From: Sapria himalayana
Lineage: Eukaryota; Streptophyta; Magnoliopsida; Malpighiales; Rafflesiaceae
Reading direction: 5' to 3'
DNA length: 64,000 bases
Assembly: GCA_029783825.1 (NCBI GenBank)
Contig: JAREIK010005490.1
Coordinates: forward strand, 24,379-88,378
Under the pieces are notes generated by a model. That model had not been told where the DNA came from and made no database searches. It saw nothing but the letters and a program-made list of their open reading frames with translations. Both the position numbers and the translations under genes were made by a program. Shown here one piece after another: positions 53,201-64,000 of this stretch (positions within the stretch are counted from its first letter, which is position 1; every line of letters starts with the position of its first letter).

Positions 53201-53510
53201 ATAAAGTAACTTATATTAGTTGATAAGAATTTTTAATTTTTAAATTTATACTTCTTTTATAAGCGTATATTTTTATTAGATAAATAATATATTATTTAAA
53301 TTATATTTGTCCAACTCATACTTAATTTTATTATAAATATTTCTAAATAAATACACTAATAAATAATTAAAGTGAATATTTAAAAATATAATAAATAGCA
53401 ATAAAAAATAGATTTATTAATTATTAAGTAGTATTTAGCAGTTTAATGGTTTATGTATTTAGGCATTACGAGATTTAGGAGTTTTCTGATTTAACTTTAT
53501 AAGCATTTAG
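47210..53510 (+). repeat. Satellite array, forward block 3a
   Basis: Forward boxes near C 47590-47680, A 48190-48270, D 48930-49030, E 49530-49620, F 50120-50210, G 50710-50810, H 51310-51400, I 51910-52000, B 52690, C 52840-52930, and A-prime 53430-53510 (cut by hAT-3). Near 48545-48600 two monomers are fused by a deletion (ATGATTCAGAAGAAATC joined to AAAAATTATTTTTGAT). The order D-E-F-G-H-I matches the reverse block read backward, except that the L and J monomers are missing before B. No gene seen. Confidence 0.9.
53503..53510 (+). repeat. hAT-3 left target-site duplication
   Basis: GCATTTAG, matched perfectly by GCATTTAG at 56999-57006 on the other side of the element. Confidence 0.95.
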
Positions 53511-53932
53511 TAGGGCTGCTCACGGGACTGGGAGATTCGGGACCCAACCCGAAGTTTTATCCCGAAAGAATCGGGACTGAGAAAAATCCGTCGACTTTGA
53601 CTTTTCCTGTCCCATTCTGTCACGTATTTTTTCTTTTGGGATGGTTCTGGATCTTAATCAATATCCATCTCGAGAACAGTACCATCCTAAAAATCCAATA
53701 CTAGAACCAGAAATATATATATATATATATAACATGAAGATGCCACCAATTCTACTACTGCCCATCCAATTCCGACGCACCTATTGCTGTTCCGACGAGT
53801 TCCAGGCCACCTCACACCATTCCAGCCGTGTTCAGTTAGGTCCAGGCCTTTGTCCGTCGCACTTCTGGTTTTGTAGAGCTTGCTTGTTTGAAATATTTAT
53901 ACGTATTTATGCTTAACATATCATATTAATTA

Positions 53933-56072
53933 ATGGCAATGCAGATGGCACAATCCAATGGTAAATGAAAAATACAATAAATTGAAGAAGATCACAATTC
54001 AAATGGTCAAAGTACTGGTAAATCCAATTATCATCCTTTCACGAATCTCTTATTGTTATGGCAGGTTCTTCAATTCCAATTATAAAAGAAAGTCAAGATA
54101 CATCTGAACCTCAAGCTCATAAAAAGTATAACTTTGCTGTTTGGGAAACTTATGAGATATTAGTTGATTCAGAGAGAAATGAAACTGGTAGGGCTGCTTG
54201 TATATGGTGTAAAAAAGAATACTTGGAAAAAAGTGATCAAGGTACTTTGAGTTTATGGAAATACTTGAGAGAGACTTGTAGAAAATTTCCACACAAAAAA
54301 GAATTAATAGTAGCTCACAAAGGTAAAGACAAGTCACAATCATAGTTAAGTTTCACTAAAGGTACTAGTTCAGAGGATAACAAATTAACTTGTTGTAAAT
54401 TTGATCAACAACTAGTTAGGGAGGCTTTGGTGAAAATGATCATAAAATATGAATTGGCTTTTTGTTTTGTTGAGAGGGATGAGTTTAAGGAGTTTTGTGA
54501 AGTTAGTGTGCCTCAATTTAAAATTTCATCTTGGCACTCTACACGGAGGGATTGTTTTTCTTTGTTTGTGAAGGAAAAGAAGAAATTATTAGATAGCATA
54601 ACATCTCATGATAGTAGAGTTTCATTGACTACCGACACTTGGACTAGCATTCAAAATTTGTCTAATATATGTTTGATTGTTCATTTCATTGATTTTCAAT
54701 GGAATATGCATAAAAGGCTTCTGAACTTTTGTGTAATTAAAAGTCATTCTAGAGTTAATATTAGAAATGCTATTGAGTTTTGCATGAATGAATGGGGTTT
54801 GAGAAAGTTAATGTGCATTACTATTGACGATGCATCAAATAATGATGTTGCAGTTGAACAATTGAAAAAAAGGCTTGTGAAGAAAAGTGTTGTAACTTTT
54901 AGAGGCGAGCATTTTCATATGAGATGTTGTGCTCATATACTAAACTTAATTATCAGAGATGGCATTGCAGTAGTTGAGGGTGCTATTCAAAAAATTAGAG
55001 GTGTGGTGAAATATGTGAGGAGCAGTCCTAAAATATTAGATATGTTTAAGTTATGTGTTGAAGAAGCAAATTTGCCATATAAATCTTCATTGCAATTAGA
55101 TTGTCCTACAAGATGGAATTCAACTTATTTGATGCTACAAAGTGATATAAAATATCAAAAAGAATTTGATAAGTTGGGGGACAAAGACCAAAGGTGTTTG
55201 AAGGAGTTTGGTTCAAACGTTCCAACTGAGAGAGACTGAACAAACGCCAAAATTTTGGCACATTTCTTGAAAACTTTTTATGAGGTAACTTGTAAATTTT
55301 TTGGCTCATAATATTCTACCTCTAATGTTTATTTTCCGAAGATTATTCAAATTTTGAAAAAAATTGAGCTTTGTGAAAATAGTAGAGATACAATGGTTTC
55401 TAAAATGGGTTTGAAAATGATACTTAAATTCAACAAATATTTGGGTTCTCTTCAGTCAACAAATATTATGTTATTTGTAGCAGTAGTGTTGGATCCTAGA
55501 TATAAGCTCAAATATATCAAATTTAAGTACACTTAGCATTATGGAGAGGAATTGGCTAAAAATTTGGTGAAAAGGTTATAAATGCTTTAAATGAGATGAT
55601 GGATGATTATAAAGATTTAAATGAAGATGAATCAAAAGAAGATGATTTCTCTTCTACCGTGTTGAAGAAAAATGATGATTTCTTTGATGGTAATGATATT
55701 ATGTTGATGCTCTTTTTTGTTGAATTTGAGAAAGAAGAATTTTCAGCTTTGGAAGACTTGGATAGGTACTTGGAGGACAAAATTGAAAAAAATAGAATTA
55801 ATTTTGATCTTCTAAACTGGTGGAAGGTCAATGAGGTTAGGTATCCTTCTTTGGAAAATGTAGCAAGAAATGTATTTGCTATCCGAGAATCTACTGTGGC
55901 CTACGAATCGACATTTAGCACTGGGGGGAAAACATTAGATAAATTTAGGAGTTCTTTAACACCTTTTACAGCTGAAGTTCTCATATCTTTATAATATTGG
56001 TTGAGAAACTCAAACAAACCTATGAAAATTAAAGAATTAGTTCAAGACCTTGATGATAATGAATCAGGATAG
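53933..56072 (+). pseudogene. hAT-3 transposase pseudogene (BED finger, RNase H-like core, dimerisation domain)
   Basis: The ATG is at 53933. TGA (53966) and TAA (53978) follow, then a 1-bp deletion before 54058. From the next ATG (54058) an open piece of 95 codons carries the BED finger: CIWC (residues 48-51), GTLSLWKYLRETC (62-74). The His normally found in KHL is Tyr here. TAG at 54343-54345 replaces Leu. The same frame continues as 54427-55239 with VSLTTDTWTS, ITIDDASNN, RCCAHILNL and DCPTRWNSTY. TGA (55237-55239), a TAA near 55310 and TAG (55534-55536) break it. A frameshift leads to 55596-55994, which ends in the hAT dimerisation domain: NWWKVNEVRYPSL, then STVAYESTFSTGGKTLDKF. A stop after EVLISL and a final stop after NESG (56070) close it. 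It is the clearest of the three for domain order and is not functional. Confidence 0.9.
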
Positions 56073-56400
56073 TATACAAATCTTGTAAATTTTAATTACA
56101 CTTTTCCTTATTTTATTCATTCATTTTAATAAAAATATGGTTCAATTACAATTTTCAGAGGGATCACAAGATCCAAATATTCTTCCAACAATAATTAGCC
56201 AACTAAATTTGGAATGGGTGTATTAAATTTTATAAGGTAATATTTTTTTTATTACTATTTCATCTTAGAAATTTATGTCTACATGATTAACACATTTTCA
56301 TCTTTGGTTTCCTTCTACAATGGAGGAAGAAAAGGGAGGAGTTGTAGAAAAGTTAATTAATTGGGTTTGGATTTTTGTTGGTGTTCCGAGACGGACCTTT
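56073..56400 (+). other. hAT-3 3' region with intron-like segments
   Basis: This is the counterpart of hAT-1 4000-4300. A T-rich stretch ends in an AG before GGATCACAAGATCC (~56160). A second opens at GTAATATTTTT (~56237) and ends CTTCTACAATGG (~56320). Here the last acceptor reads CAA where hAT-1 reads CAG, so if it was an intron its 3' splice site is damaged. Confidence 0.3.
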
Positions 56401-56982
56401 GTAATGATTATTATAATGGTTGTTATTAGTTGTATATTTTTTGTTATATTAAGCTACCTAATTTAAGCAATTACTTAAGTAGTAATTGCTGCTACCAATG
56501 ATTATGGTCATCTTTAGCTATTCCTTGATATTTTAAGTAATTGTTTAAAAAATGTAGTATTGCTATTATGGTTAACTTTCACTCGACTGAACAAAGCCAA
56601 CTTGTGACAAAACAAAAAACCAAATTAAGCACACAACTCGGTCCCTTTCTATTTAACATTTCTATCCTTTTCTGCACATCAAAGCTTTTGATAAGGTAAT
56701 GGAACTCGTTTACGGTATTCAGCCTATTTGACAAAACAAAATTGGCCCAATTTGAGTTTGAAAGATACATAACTTAGGAATGATAAATGGTACAACAAAA
56801 GGTTTCAACATGAACTAACATTGCCGATCTCCGTCCCGGAACCATTTTCTCCTACCCAAAATCCCCAATCTCCGTCCCGTCTCATCTTGGTATTTTCAAC
56901 CATGGGATGGGTCTGGATCTTCAAAAAAAATCTCCAAACTTTGGGAAGGGATTTGATATTTGTAATCCCCATTTCGTCCATA

Positions 56983-56998
56983 CCCATGAGCACCCCTA
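56983..56998 (-). repeat. hAT-3 right terminal inverted repeat
   Basis: TAGGGGTGCTCATGGG read inward from 56998. The third-party flank GCATTTAG (56999-57006) completes the target duplication. Confidence 0.9.
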
Positions 56999-57066
56999 GC
57001 ATTTAGTGGTTTGCAGGTTTTATTTAAAAAATAAAATAACAAAAAATTTATTTTTATTACTTTTTG

Positions 57067-57098
57067 ATATTTTCAAAGGTTATAACCTTTGAAAATAT
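57067..57098. repeat. Perfect 32-bp palindrome in satellite monomer
   Basis: Half-site ATATTTTCAAAGGTTA with its exact reverse complement, in the monomer that hosts hAT-3, about 60 bp past the octamer box. Confidence 0.95.
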
Positions 57099-60000
57099 AA
57101 TAATTTTTAAATTTTTTTGAAATGTGAATACAATATTTACTTATACTAATCATTGTATTTATATATTATATAAATTCAATATAAACAATTTTATTGATAA
57201 ATATTATAATAATAATAATAAAATAATTTAATAATCCATTAATAATAAGTTAGGTATTAATTAAAATATAATTACAAAACATAAAATGATTCAGAAGCAA
57301 CGCAAAATATATTACTATATAATATTTTTTTGTTTTTGAATTTTTTTTTCTTTTAATAAGTGTATCTATATTTTTTTGATGAAAAATAATTTATATAAAT
57401 TATATTTGTCTAACTCAATTTATTTTGTAATTAATATTTATATATAAATAAACACATAAATAATTAAAAAGAATTTTAAAATTATAATAATAAAATGAGA
57501 TTTATTATTTATTATTTATTATTTAGAGATACTAGTTTAATTTAAATTAGATCCATCTCACTAATAACTTATTTTGTAATTAATATTTCTATAAAAATAA
57601 ACTGATAAATAAATAAAATAAAAATTTAAAATTATACTGAATAAAAATTAAAATGAGATTTAAGATTTATTATTAATGTATACTAGTTTAATAGTTTAAG
57701 TATTTAGATGTTTTGTTGTTAGAAGTTTAGCGATTTATGTTTTTAGGCTTTTAGTGGTTTATAGGTTTTATATAAAAAAATAAAATAACAAAAAAAATTT
57801 CTATAATTTGTTAACATTTTCATAGGTAACCTTTGAAAATATAATAATATTTACAATTTTTTGAAATGTGAATACAATATTTAGTTATAATAATATTAAT
57901 AATTATATATCATATAAATTCAATATAAATAATTTTATTGATAGACAATATAATAATTATCAAAAAATTAAATTAATTAACTATTAATAAAAAGATAGAT
58001 TTTAATTAAAAAATATTTATAAAATTCAAATTAATTAAAAAATAAAGTAAAATATATTTCTGGATAATAATTTTTAATTTTTAAATTTTTACTTCTTTTA
58101 GAACCGTATATTTTTTTTATTAAAAATAAATTAATTAAATTATATTTATCACACTCATACTTTATTTTGTAATAAATATTTCACAAAAAATAAACTAATA
58201 AATAATAAAAATAAATATTTAAAATTATAAAAAATAGAAATAAAAATTAGATTTATTAATTATTAAGTAATATATAACAGTTTAATGGTTTATGTATTTA
58301 GGCATTACGGGGTTTAGGAGTTTACTAATTTAACTGTGTATGCATTTAGTGGTTTATAGGTTTTATTTAAAAAAAATTATTTTTATTATTTTTTAATATT
58401 TTCAAAGATTATAACCTTGGAAAATATAATAATTTTTAAATTTTTTTTTAAAAGTGAATAAATATTTATTTATAATAATCATAATAAATATATATCATAT
58501 AAATTCTATATAAATAATTTTATTAATAGATATTCTAATAATTATCAAAAAATAAATTTAAAATTTATTATGAATAAGATTGATATTACTTAAAATATAA
58601 TATCAAAACCTAAAATGATTCAAAAGCAAAGCAAAACATATTACTTAATAATAATTATTTGTTTTTAAATTTTTATTCTTTTTATAAGCTTATCAATTTT
58701 TTGATGTAAAATAATTTTTATAAATTATATTTTTAACTCATAATTTATTTTATAATTAATATATATATATAAATAAAAAACTAAACAATCAAAATGAATT
58801 TTTTAAATTAAAATGAAACAAATAAAAATTAGATTTATTAATAATTTTAAATGATTATCTATATAGGGGTATCGGGATTTTGTACTTTAGTGATTTAAGT
58901 GTTTGGCATTTAGTGATTTATAGGTTTTATTTAAACAATGAAAAAAAAAAATAATTTTTATGTTTTTTCACATGTTCAAAGGTTATAATTTTTGAAAATA
59001 TAATAATTTTAAAATTTTTTTCAAAAGTGAATACATTATTTAGTTATAATAATCATTAAATTTATATATTATATAAATTAAATATAAATATTTTTATTGA
59101 TAAATATTTTAATAATGATCAAAAAATAAATTAATAATCTATTATTAATAAGTTAGATATCAATTAAAATATAATTTCAAAACCTAAAATGATTCAAGAA
59201 CAATGTAAAATATATTATAATATAATAATTTTTTGTTTTAAATTTTTTTCTTCTTTTAATAAGTTTATCTAAATTTATTGTTGAAAAATAATTTATATAA
59301 ATTATATTTTTCTAACTTATAATTTAATTCTTATTTAATATTTATATAAAAATAACCAAATAAATTATTAAAATGAATATTTAAAATTATAATGAAAAAA
59401 ATAAAAATGAGATTTATTATTTATTATTTTGGATATACCTGTTTAAAAAATTTAGATATTTATGGTTTTCGAGATTTCGAAGTTATTGATTTAAGTATTT
59501 AGGCATTTAATGGTTAATAGCTTTTATTTAAACAATGAAATAACAAAAAATTTATTTTTGATATTTTATCAAATTTTCAAAAGTCATAACATTTGAAAAT
59601 ATAATAATTTTAAAATTTTTTAAAAATGTGAATACAATATTTAGTAATAATTATTATTATCACTATATATAATATAAACTAAATATAAACACTTTTATAG
59701 ATAATATTATATCAATTATCAAAAAATAAATAAATAAACTATTATTAATATGATAAATATAAATTAAAATATAATTAAAAAACATAAAATGATTCAAAAT
59801 CAAAGTAAAATTTATTACTAAATAATAATTTTTTTAAGTTTTTGTATCATTTTATAAGCTTATATATTTTTTTGATAAAAAATATATTATATAAATTATA
59901 TTTGTCACTCATAATTTATTTTATAATTTATATTTCTATAAATTAATTAAATTATATTTATGATTTAAGAGTTTAAAGGTTTAGTTATTTAGGACCTTCG

Positions 60001-60704
60001 GGGTTTAGGAGTTTAGAGATTTATGTATTTAGGCATTTAATGGTTTATAAGTTTTATCTAAACAATGATGTAACAAAAAATTTATTTTTGTTATTTTTTC
60101 TCATTTTTGAAGGTTATAACCTTTGAAAATATAATAATTTTAAATTTTTTTAAATGTTAATATAATATTTAGTTATAATATTCTTAATAATTATATATTG
60201 TAAACTCAATATAAATAATTTATTAATAGATATTATAATAATGATCAATCAAAAATTAATAAACTATTCTTAATAAGAATGATATAAATTAAAATATAAT
60301 TGCAAAAACTAAAATGATTCAAAATCAAAATAAAATATATTACAAAATAATAAATTTTTGTTTTTAAAATTTTGATTCTTTTTATAAGCACATATATTTT
60401 TTTTGATAAAAAATAAATTATTTAATATAGATCTGTCTCACTAAGAATTTATTTTGTAAATAATATTTCTATAAAAATAAACTGATAAATAATTAAAATA
60501 AAAATTTAAAATTAAACTAAATAAAAATTAAAATGAAATTTATGATTTATTATTAATGTATACCAATTTAATAGTTTAAGTATTTAGAATTTTTGTTGTT
60601 TAGGAGTTTAGCGATTTATGTTTTTAGGCATTTAGTGGTTTATAGGTTTTATTTAAACAATAAAATAACAAAAAATAATTTTGTAATTTTTTGTCATCTT
60701 CATA

Positions 60705-60845
60705 GGTTATAATAATTTAATAATATTTAGTTATAATAATATTTAAAATATAATAATATTTTAAATATTTATAATATTTATAATATTTATAATATCATAT
60801 AATAATATATCATATATAATAATTTTTATTAATTTTCATAGGTTA
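60705..60845. repeat. Low-complexity AT expansion inside a monomer
   Basis: Between two dyad-like motifs the sequence is a run of ATAATATTTA and TATTTATAATA-type short repeats, including three tandem TTTATAATA units near 60770. It looks like local slippage or replication-repair expansion. The dyad-flanking text (TTTTCATAGGTTATAA) occurs on both sides of it, so the segment may be a partial duplication of the dyad region. Confidence 0.6.
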
Positions 60846-61431
60846 TAACCTTTGAAAATATAATAATATTTAAATTTTTTTGAAATGTGAATGCAATATT
60901 TAGTTATAATAATTTTAATAATTATATATCATATAAATTCAATATATACAATTTTATAGATAGATATTGTAATAAAGATCAAAAATTAAATTAATAAACT
61001 TTTAATAATAAGATTAATATTAATAAAAAATATTTACATAAGCCAAATTGATTCAAATTCAAAGTAAAAAATATTACTGGATACTAATTTTTTATTTTTA
61101 TATTTTTATTTCTTTTATAAGCGTATAGTTTTTTTTGATTAAAAATAAATTATTTAAATTATATTTGTCACACTCATAATTTATTTTGTAATAAATATTT
61201 CTATAAAAATAAACTTATAAATAATTAAAATGAATATTTAAAATAATAATAAATTGAAATATAAATTTGATTTCTTAATTATTAAGCAGCATATAATGGT
61301 TTAATATTTTATGTATTTAGGCATTACATGCCTTAGGAGTTTAGTGATTTAACTGTGTATGCGTTTAGTGTTTTATATGTTTTTTTAAAAATTAAAAAAA
61401 CAAATATATGTATTTTTATTATTTTTTGATA

Positions 61432-61457
61432 TTTTCAAAGGTTATAACCTTTGAAAA
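61432..61457. repeat. Perfect 26-bp palindrome in satellite monomer
   Basis: Half-site TTTTCAAAGGTTA with its exact reverse complement. Confidence 0.95.
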
Positions 61458-64000
61458 TATAATAATTTTTAAATTTTTTTCAAAACTGAATTCAATATTT
61501 AGTTATAATAATCATTATATTTATATATCATATAAATTCAATATAAAAAATTTTATCGATAAATATTCTAATAATGATCAAAAAATAAATTAATAATCTA
61601 TTATTAATAAGATAGATATCAATTAAAATATATTAAAAAATTTTAAAATGATTCAGAAAAAATCAAAATATATTACTATATAATAATTTGTTGTTTTAAA
61701 ATTTTTTTTCTTTTAAAAAGTTTATCCATATTTTTTTATTTAAATTAATTTATATAAATTATATTTGTCTAACTCATAATTTATTTTTAATTAATATTTA
61801 TATAAAAATAAACAAATAAATAATTAAAATAAATATTTAAAATTATAATTAAAAAATATATATTGAGATTTATTCGTTATTATTTTGGGTATACCAGTCT
61901 AATTTTAATTAGTTCTGTCTCATTAATAATTTATTTTGTAAATAATATTTTGATAAAAATAAACTGATATATAATTAAAATGAGATTTATGAATTATTAT
62001 TAATGTATACCAGTTTAATATTTTAAGTATTTTCAGGTTTTTTCATTTATGACTTTAGCGATTTATGTTTTTAGGCATTTAGTGATTTATAGGTTTTATT
62101 TAAACAATGAAATATCAAAAAAATTATTTTTGATATTTTTGCACATTTTCAAAGGTTATAAACTTTGAAAATATAATAATTTTAAATTTTTTTAAAAATG
62201 CAAATACTATATTTTGTAATAAGAATCATTATAATTATATATAATATAAACTAAAAATAAATAATTTTATTGATAGATTTTATATCAATATCAAAAAAAT
62301 AAATTAATATCCTATTATTAATATGATGGATATAAATTAAAATATAATTTCAAAACCTAAAATTATTCAAAATCAAAGTAAAATTTATTTCCAAATAATA
62401 ATTTTTGTTTTTTAGTTTTTTGTTCTTTTTATGAGCTTATTTTTTTTTGATGAAAAATAAATTATTTAAATTATATATAAGGTCTACGAGTTTAAAGTTT
62501 TAAGTATTTAGGGGCTTTTATGTTTGGAGTTTATTGAATTAAGTATTTAGGAATTTAGTGTTCTATAAGTTTTATTCAAACAATGATATAACAAAAAAAA
62601 TTATTTTATTTTTTTTCTAATATTTGAAGGTTATAACCTTTGAAATATAAAAATTTCTAATTTTTTTTTAAATGTAAATATAATATTTAGTATAATAATC
62701 TTAATAAATATAAGTCATTTAAATTCTATATAAATAATCACATCTCTAGATATTATAATAATGATCAATAAATAAATTAATAAACTATTATTAAGAAGAT
62801 AGATATTATTTAAAATATATTTGCAAAATCTAAATTTATTCAAAATCAAAGTATATATTACAAAATAATAATTTTTTTAATATTTTACTTTTTTTATAAG
62901 TTTATATTTTTGTTATTAAAAATAAATTATTTAAATTATATTTGTCTTCCTCATAATTTATTTTAAAATTTATAATTCTATAAAATAAACAAATAAATAA
63001 TTAAAATAAATATTTAAAATATAATGAATACAAATAAATTGATATTTATTATTTATTATTTAGGATATACAAGTTTAATGGTTTTAGTATATAGGTGTTT
63101 TGGGGTTTAGTCATTTAAGTGTTTATGCCTTTGGTAATTTATCTAATTTTTGAAGGTTATAACCTTTGAAAATAGAATAATTTTTAATTTTTTTAAATGT
63201 GCATATAATATTTAGTTATATAATTTTGATAATTATATATAAAGTAAAATCAATATAAATAATTTTATTAATACATATTATAATAATGATCAATAAATAA
63301 ATTAATAAACTATTTATAATTAAATGATAAAAATTAACATATAATTGCAAAATCTAAAATTATTCAAAATTAAATTAAATAAATTACTAAACTAATAATA
63401 TTTGTTTTAAAAATTTTGCCTATTTTAGAATATTATATTTTTTTTGATGAAAGTTAAATATTTAAATTATATCCGTCTATCTAATAATCTATTTTGTAAT
63501 TAATATGTTCAATAAAATAATACTGATAAATAATTAAAACGAATACTTAAAATTATAATGAATACTAATAAAAATGAGATTTATTATTTATTATTTATTA
63601 TTTAGAGTATAGTAATTTAAAGTCTTATGTATTTATGGGCTTCGGGGTTTAGAAGAATTAGTCATTAAGAATTTAGGTATTTAGTGGTTTATAGATTTTA
63701 TTTAAAAATCTAATAACAAAAAATTTATTTTTTTATTTTTTCTTATTTTTAAAAGTTATAACAATTGAAAACTTAATAATTTTTTAATTTTTTAAAATGT
63801 GAAAATATTATTTTGTTATAATAATCTAAATAATTATATATTATGTAAATTCATTATAAATAATTTTTTTATAGATATTATGATAACTATAATAAAATAA
63901 ATTAATAAACTATTATTAATAAGATAGATATTAAAAAAATTTATTTGCAAAACATAAAATGATACAAAATCAAAGTAAAATATATTAATAAGATAGATAT

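Larger units (their letters stand above)
53511..56998 (+). mobile_element. hAT-3: complete but degenerate hAT element, 3.49 kb
   Basis: Both ends are present: left TIR TAGGGCTGCTCACGGGAC (53511-53528), and right end read inward TAGGGGTGCTCATGGG (56983-56998). They match over 16 bp with two mismatches and are flanked by a perfect 8-bp duplication. Compared with the other copies it lacks about 170 bp of 5' sequence, with the joint at ACTTCTGG/TTTTGTAGAG near 53868. An (AT)n tract is at 53712-53731. The orientation relative to the satellite is the same as for hAT-1 and hAT-2. Confidence 0.93.
56999..64000 (+). repeat. Satellite array, forward block 3b
   Basis: The A-prime monomer resumes after hAT-3. 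Boxes follow near B 57530, C 57690, A 58270-58350, J 58850-58930, K 59440-59530, D 59960-60050, C 60550-60640, A 61290-61370, B 61900, C 62010-62090, D 62480-62580, E 63060-63130 and F 63610-63690. Monomers between D and C (60050-60550) and E and F are joined with small deletions. The array runs off the right edge of the window. No gene seen. Confidence 0.9.

Noticed and set aside
1..64000. CRISPR array or other phage-defence repeat
   Set aside because: The repeats are ~590-bp tandem monomers in a eukaryotic setting with no short direct repeats separated by unique spacers.
1..64000. Organellar (mitochondrial or plastid) origin suggested by the high AT content
   Set aside because: No organellar genes, tRNAs or rRNAs are seen. 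Long satellite arrays and hAT elements are nuclear features.

Overview
This window looks like part of a heterochromatic, possibly pericentromeric or subtelomeric, block of a plant nuclear genome. Three things suggest a plant: RICESLEEPER-like hAT transposase remnants, degenerate TTTAGGG-type telomere-like sequence, and a very AT-rich tandem satellite. The species cannot be read from the sequence. I find no intact protein-coding gene, no tRNA or rRNA, and no CRISPR array.

About 80% of the window is one satellite family with a monomer of roughly 590-600 bp. Each full monomer has four recognisable parts: (i) a box of about ten octamers of the form TTTANNNN (G-rich orientation), resembling plant telomere repeat but with period 8; (ii) a dyad centred on GGTTATAACC, often a perfect palindrome of 26-34 bp; (iii) a conserved AT-rich core with AATTTAT, TTGATCATT and TTATTAATAA; (iv) a TATAAGCTTATA site. 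Call the strand on which the octamers read TTTA the forward orientation. The array is forward at 1-8306, reverse at 9591-47209, and forward again at 47210-64000. Diagnostic variants let the monomers be sorted by eye into about a dozen types (A to L). These recur in similar order, so the array is a disordered higher-order repeat.

Three hAT copies interrupt the array: hAT-1 (1567-4966, +), hAT-2 (26641-30261, -, one end lost) and hAT-3 (53511-56998, +). All three sit at the same nucleotide of the same monomer subtype, in the same orientation relative to the satellite, with the same target sequence GCATTTAG and the same private variants in the flanking monomer. The simplest reading is one ancient insertion that then spread as a passenger of satellite amplification and inversion, not three transpositions. 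The transposase gene (BED finger, RNase H-like core, C-terminal dimerisation domain) is broken in every copy. Some stop codons are shared by all three and others only by hAT-2 and hAT-3.

Two non-satellite inserts also lie in the array. The first, 8307-9590, sits exactly at the first orientation switch. It holds a degenerate ~100-bp tandem repeat, a short 7-bp-phase telomere-like tract and an antisense poly(A)-tailed fragment. The second, 13149-13744, is a GC-richer piece of unknown origin. The second orientation switch (47209/47210) falls inside the palindromic dyad of a monomer. Monomer coordinates are estimates by eye, good to about 20 bp, and the subtypes are my own labels.
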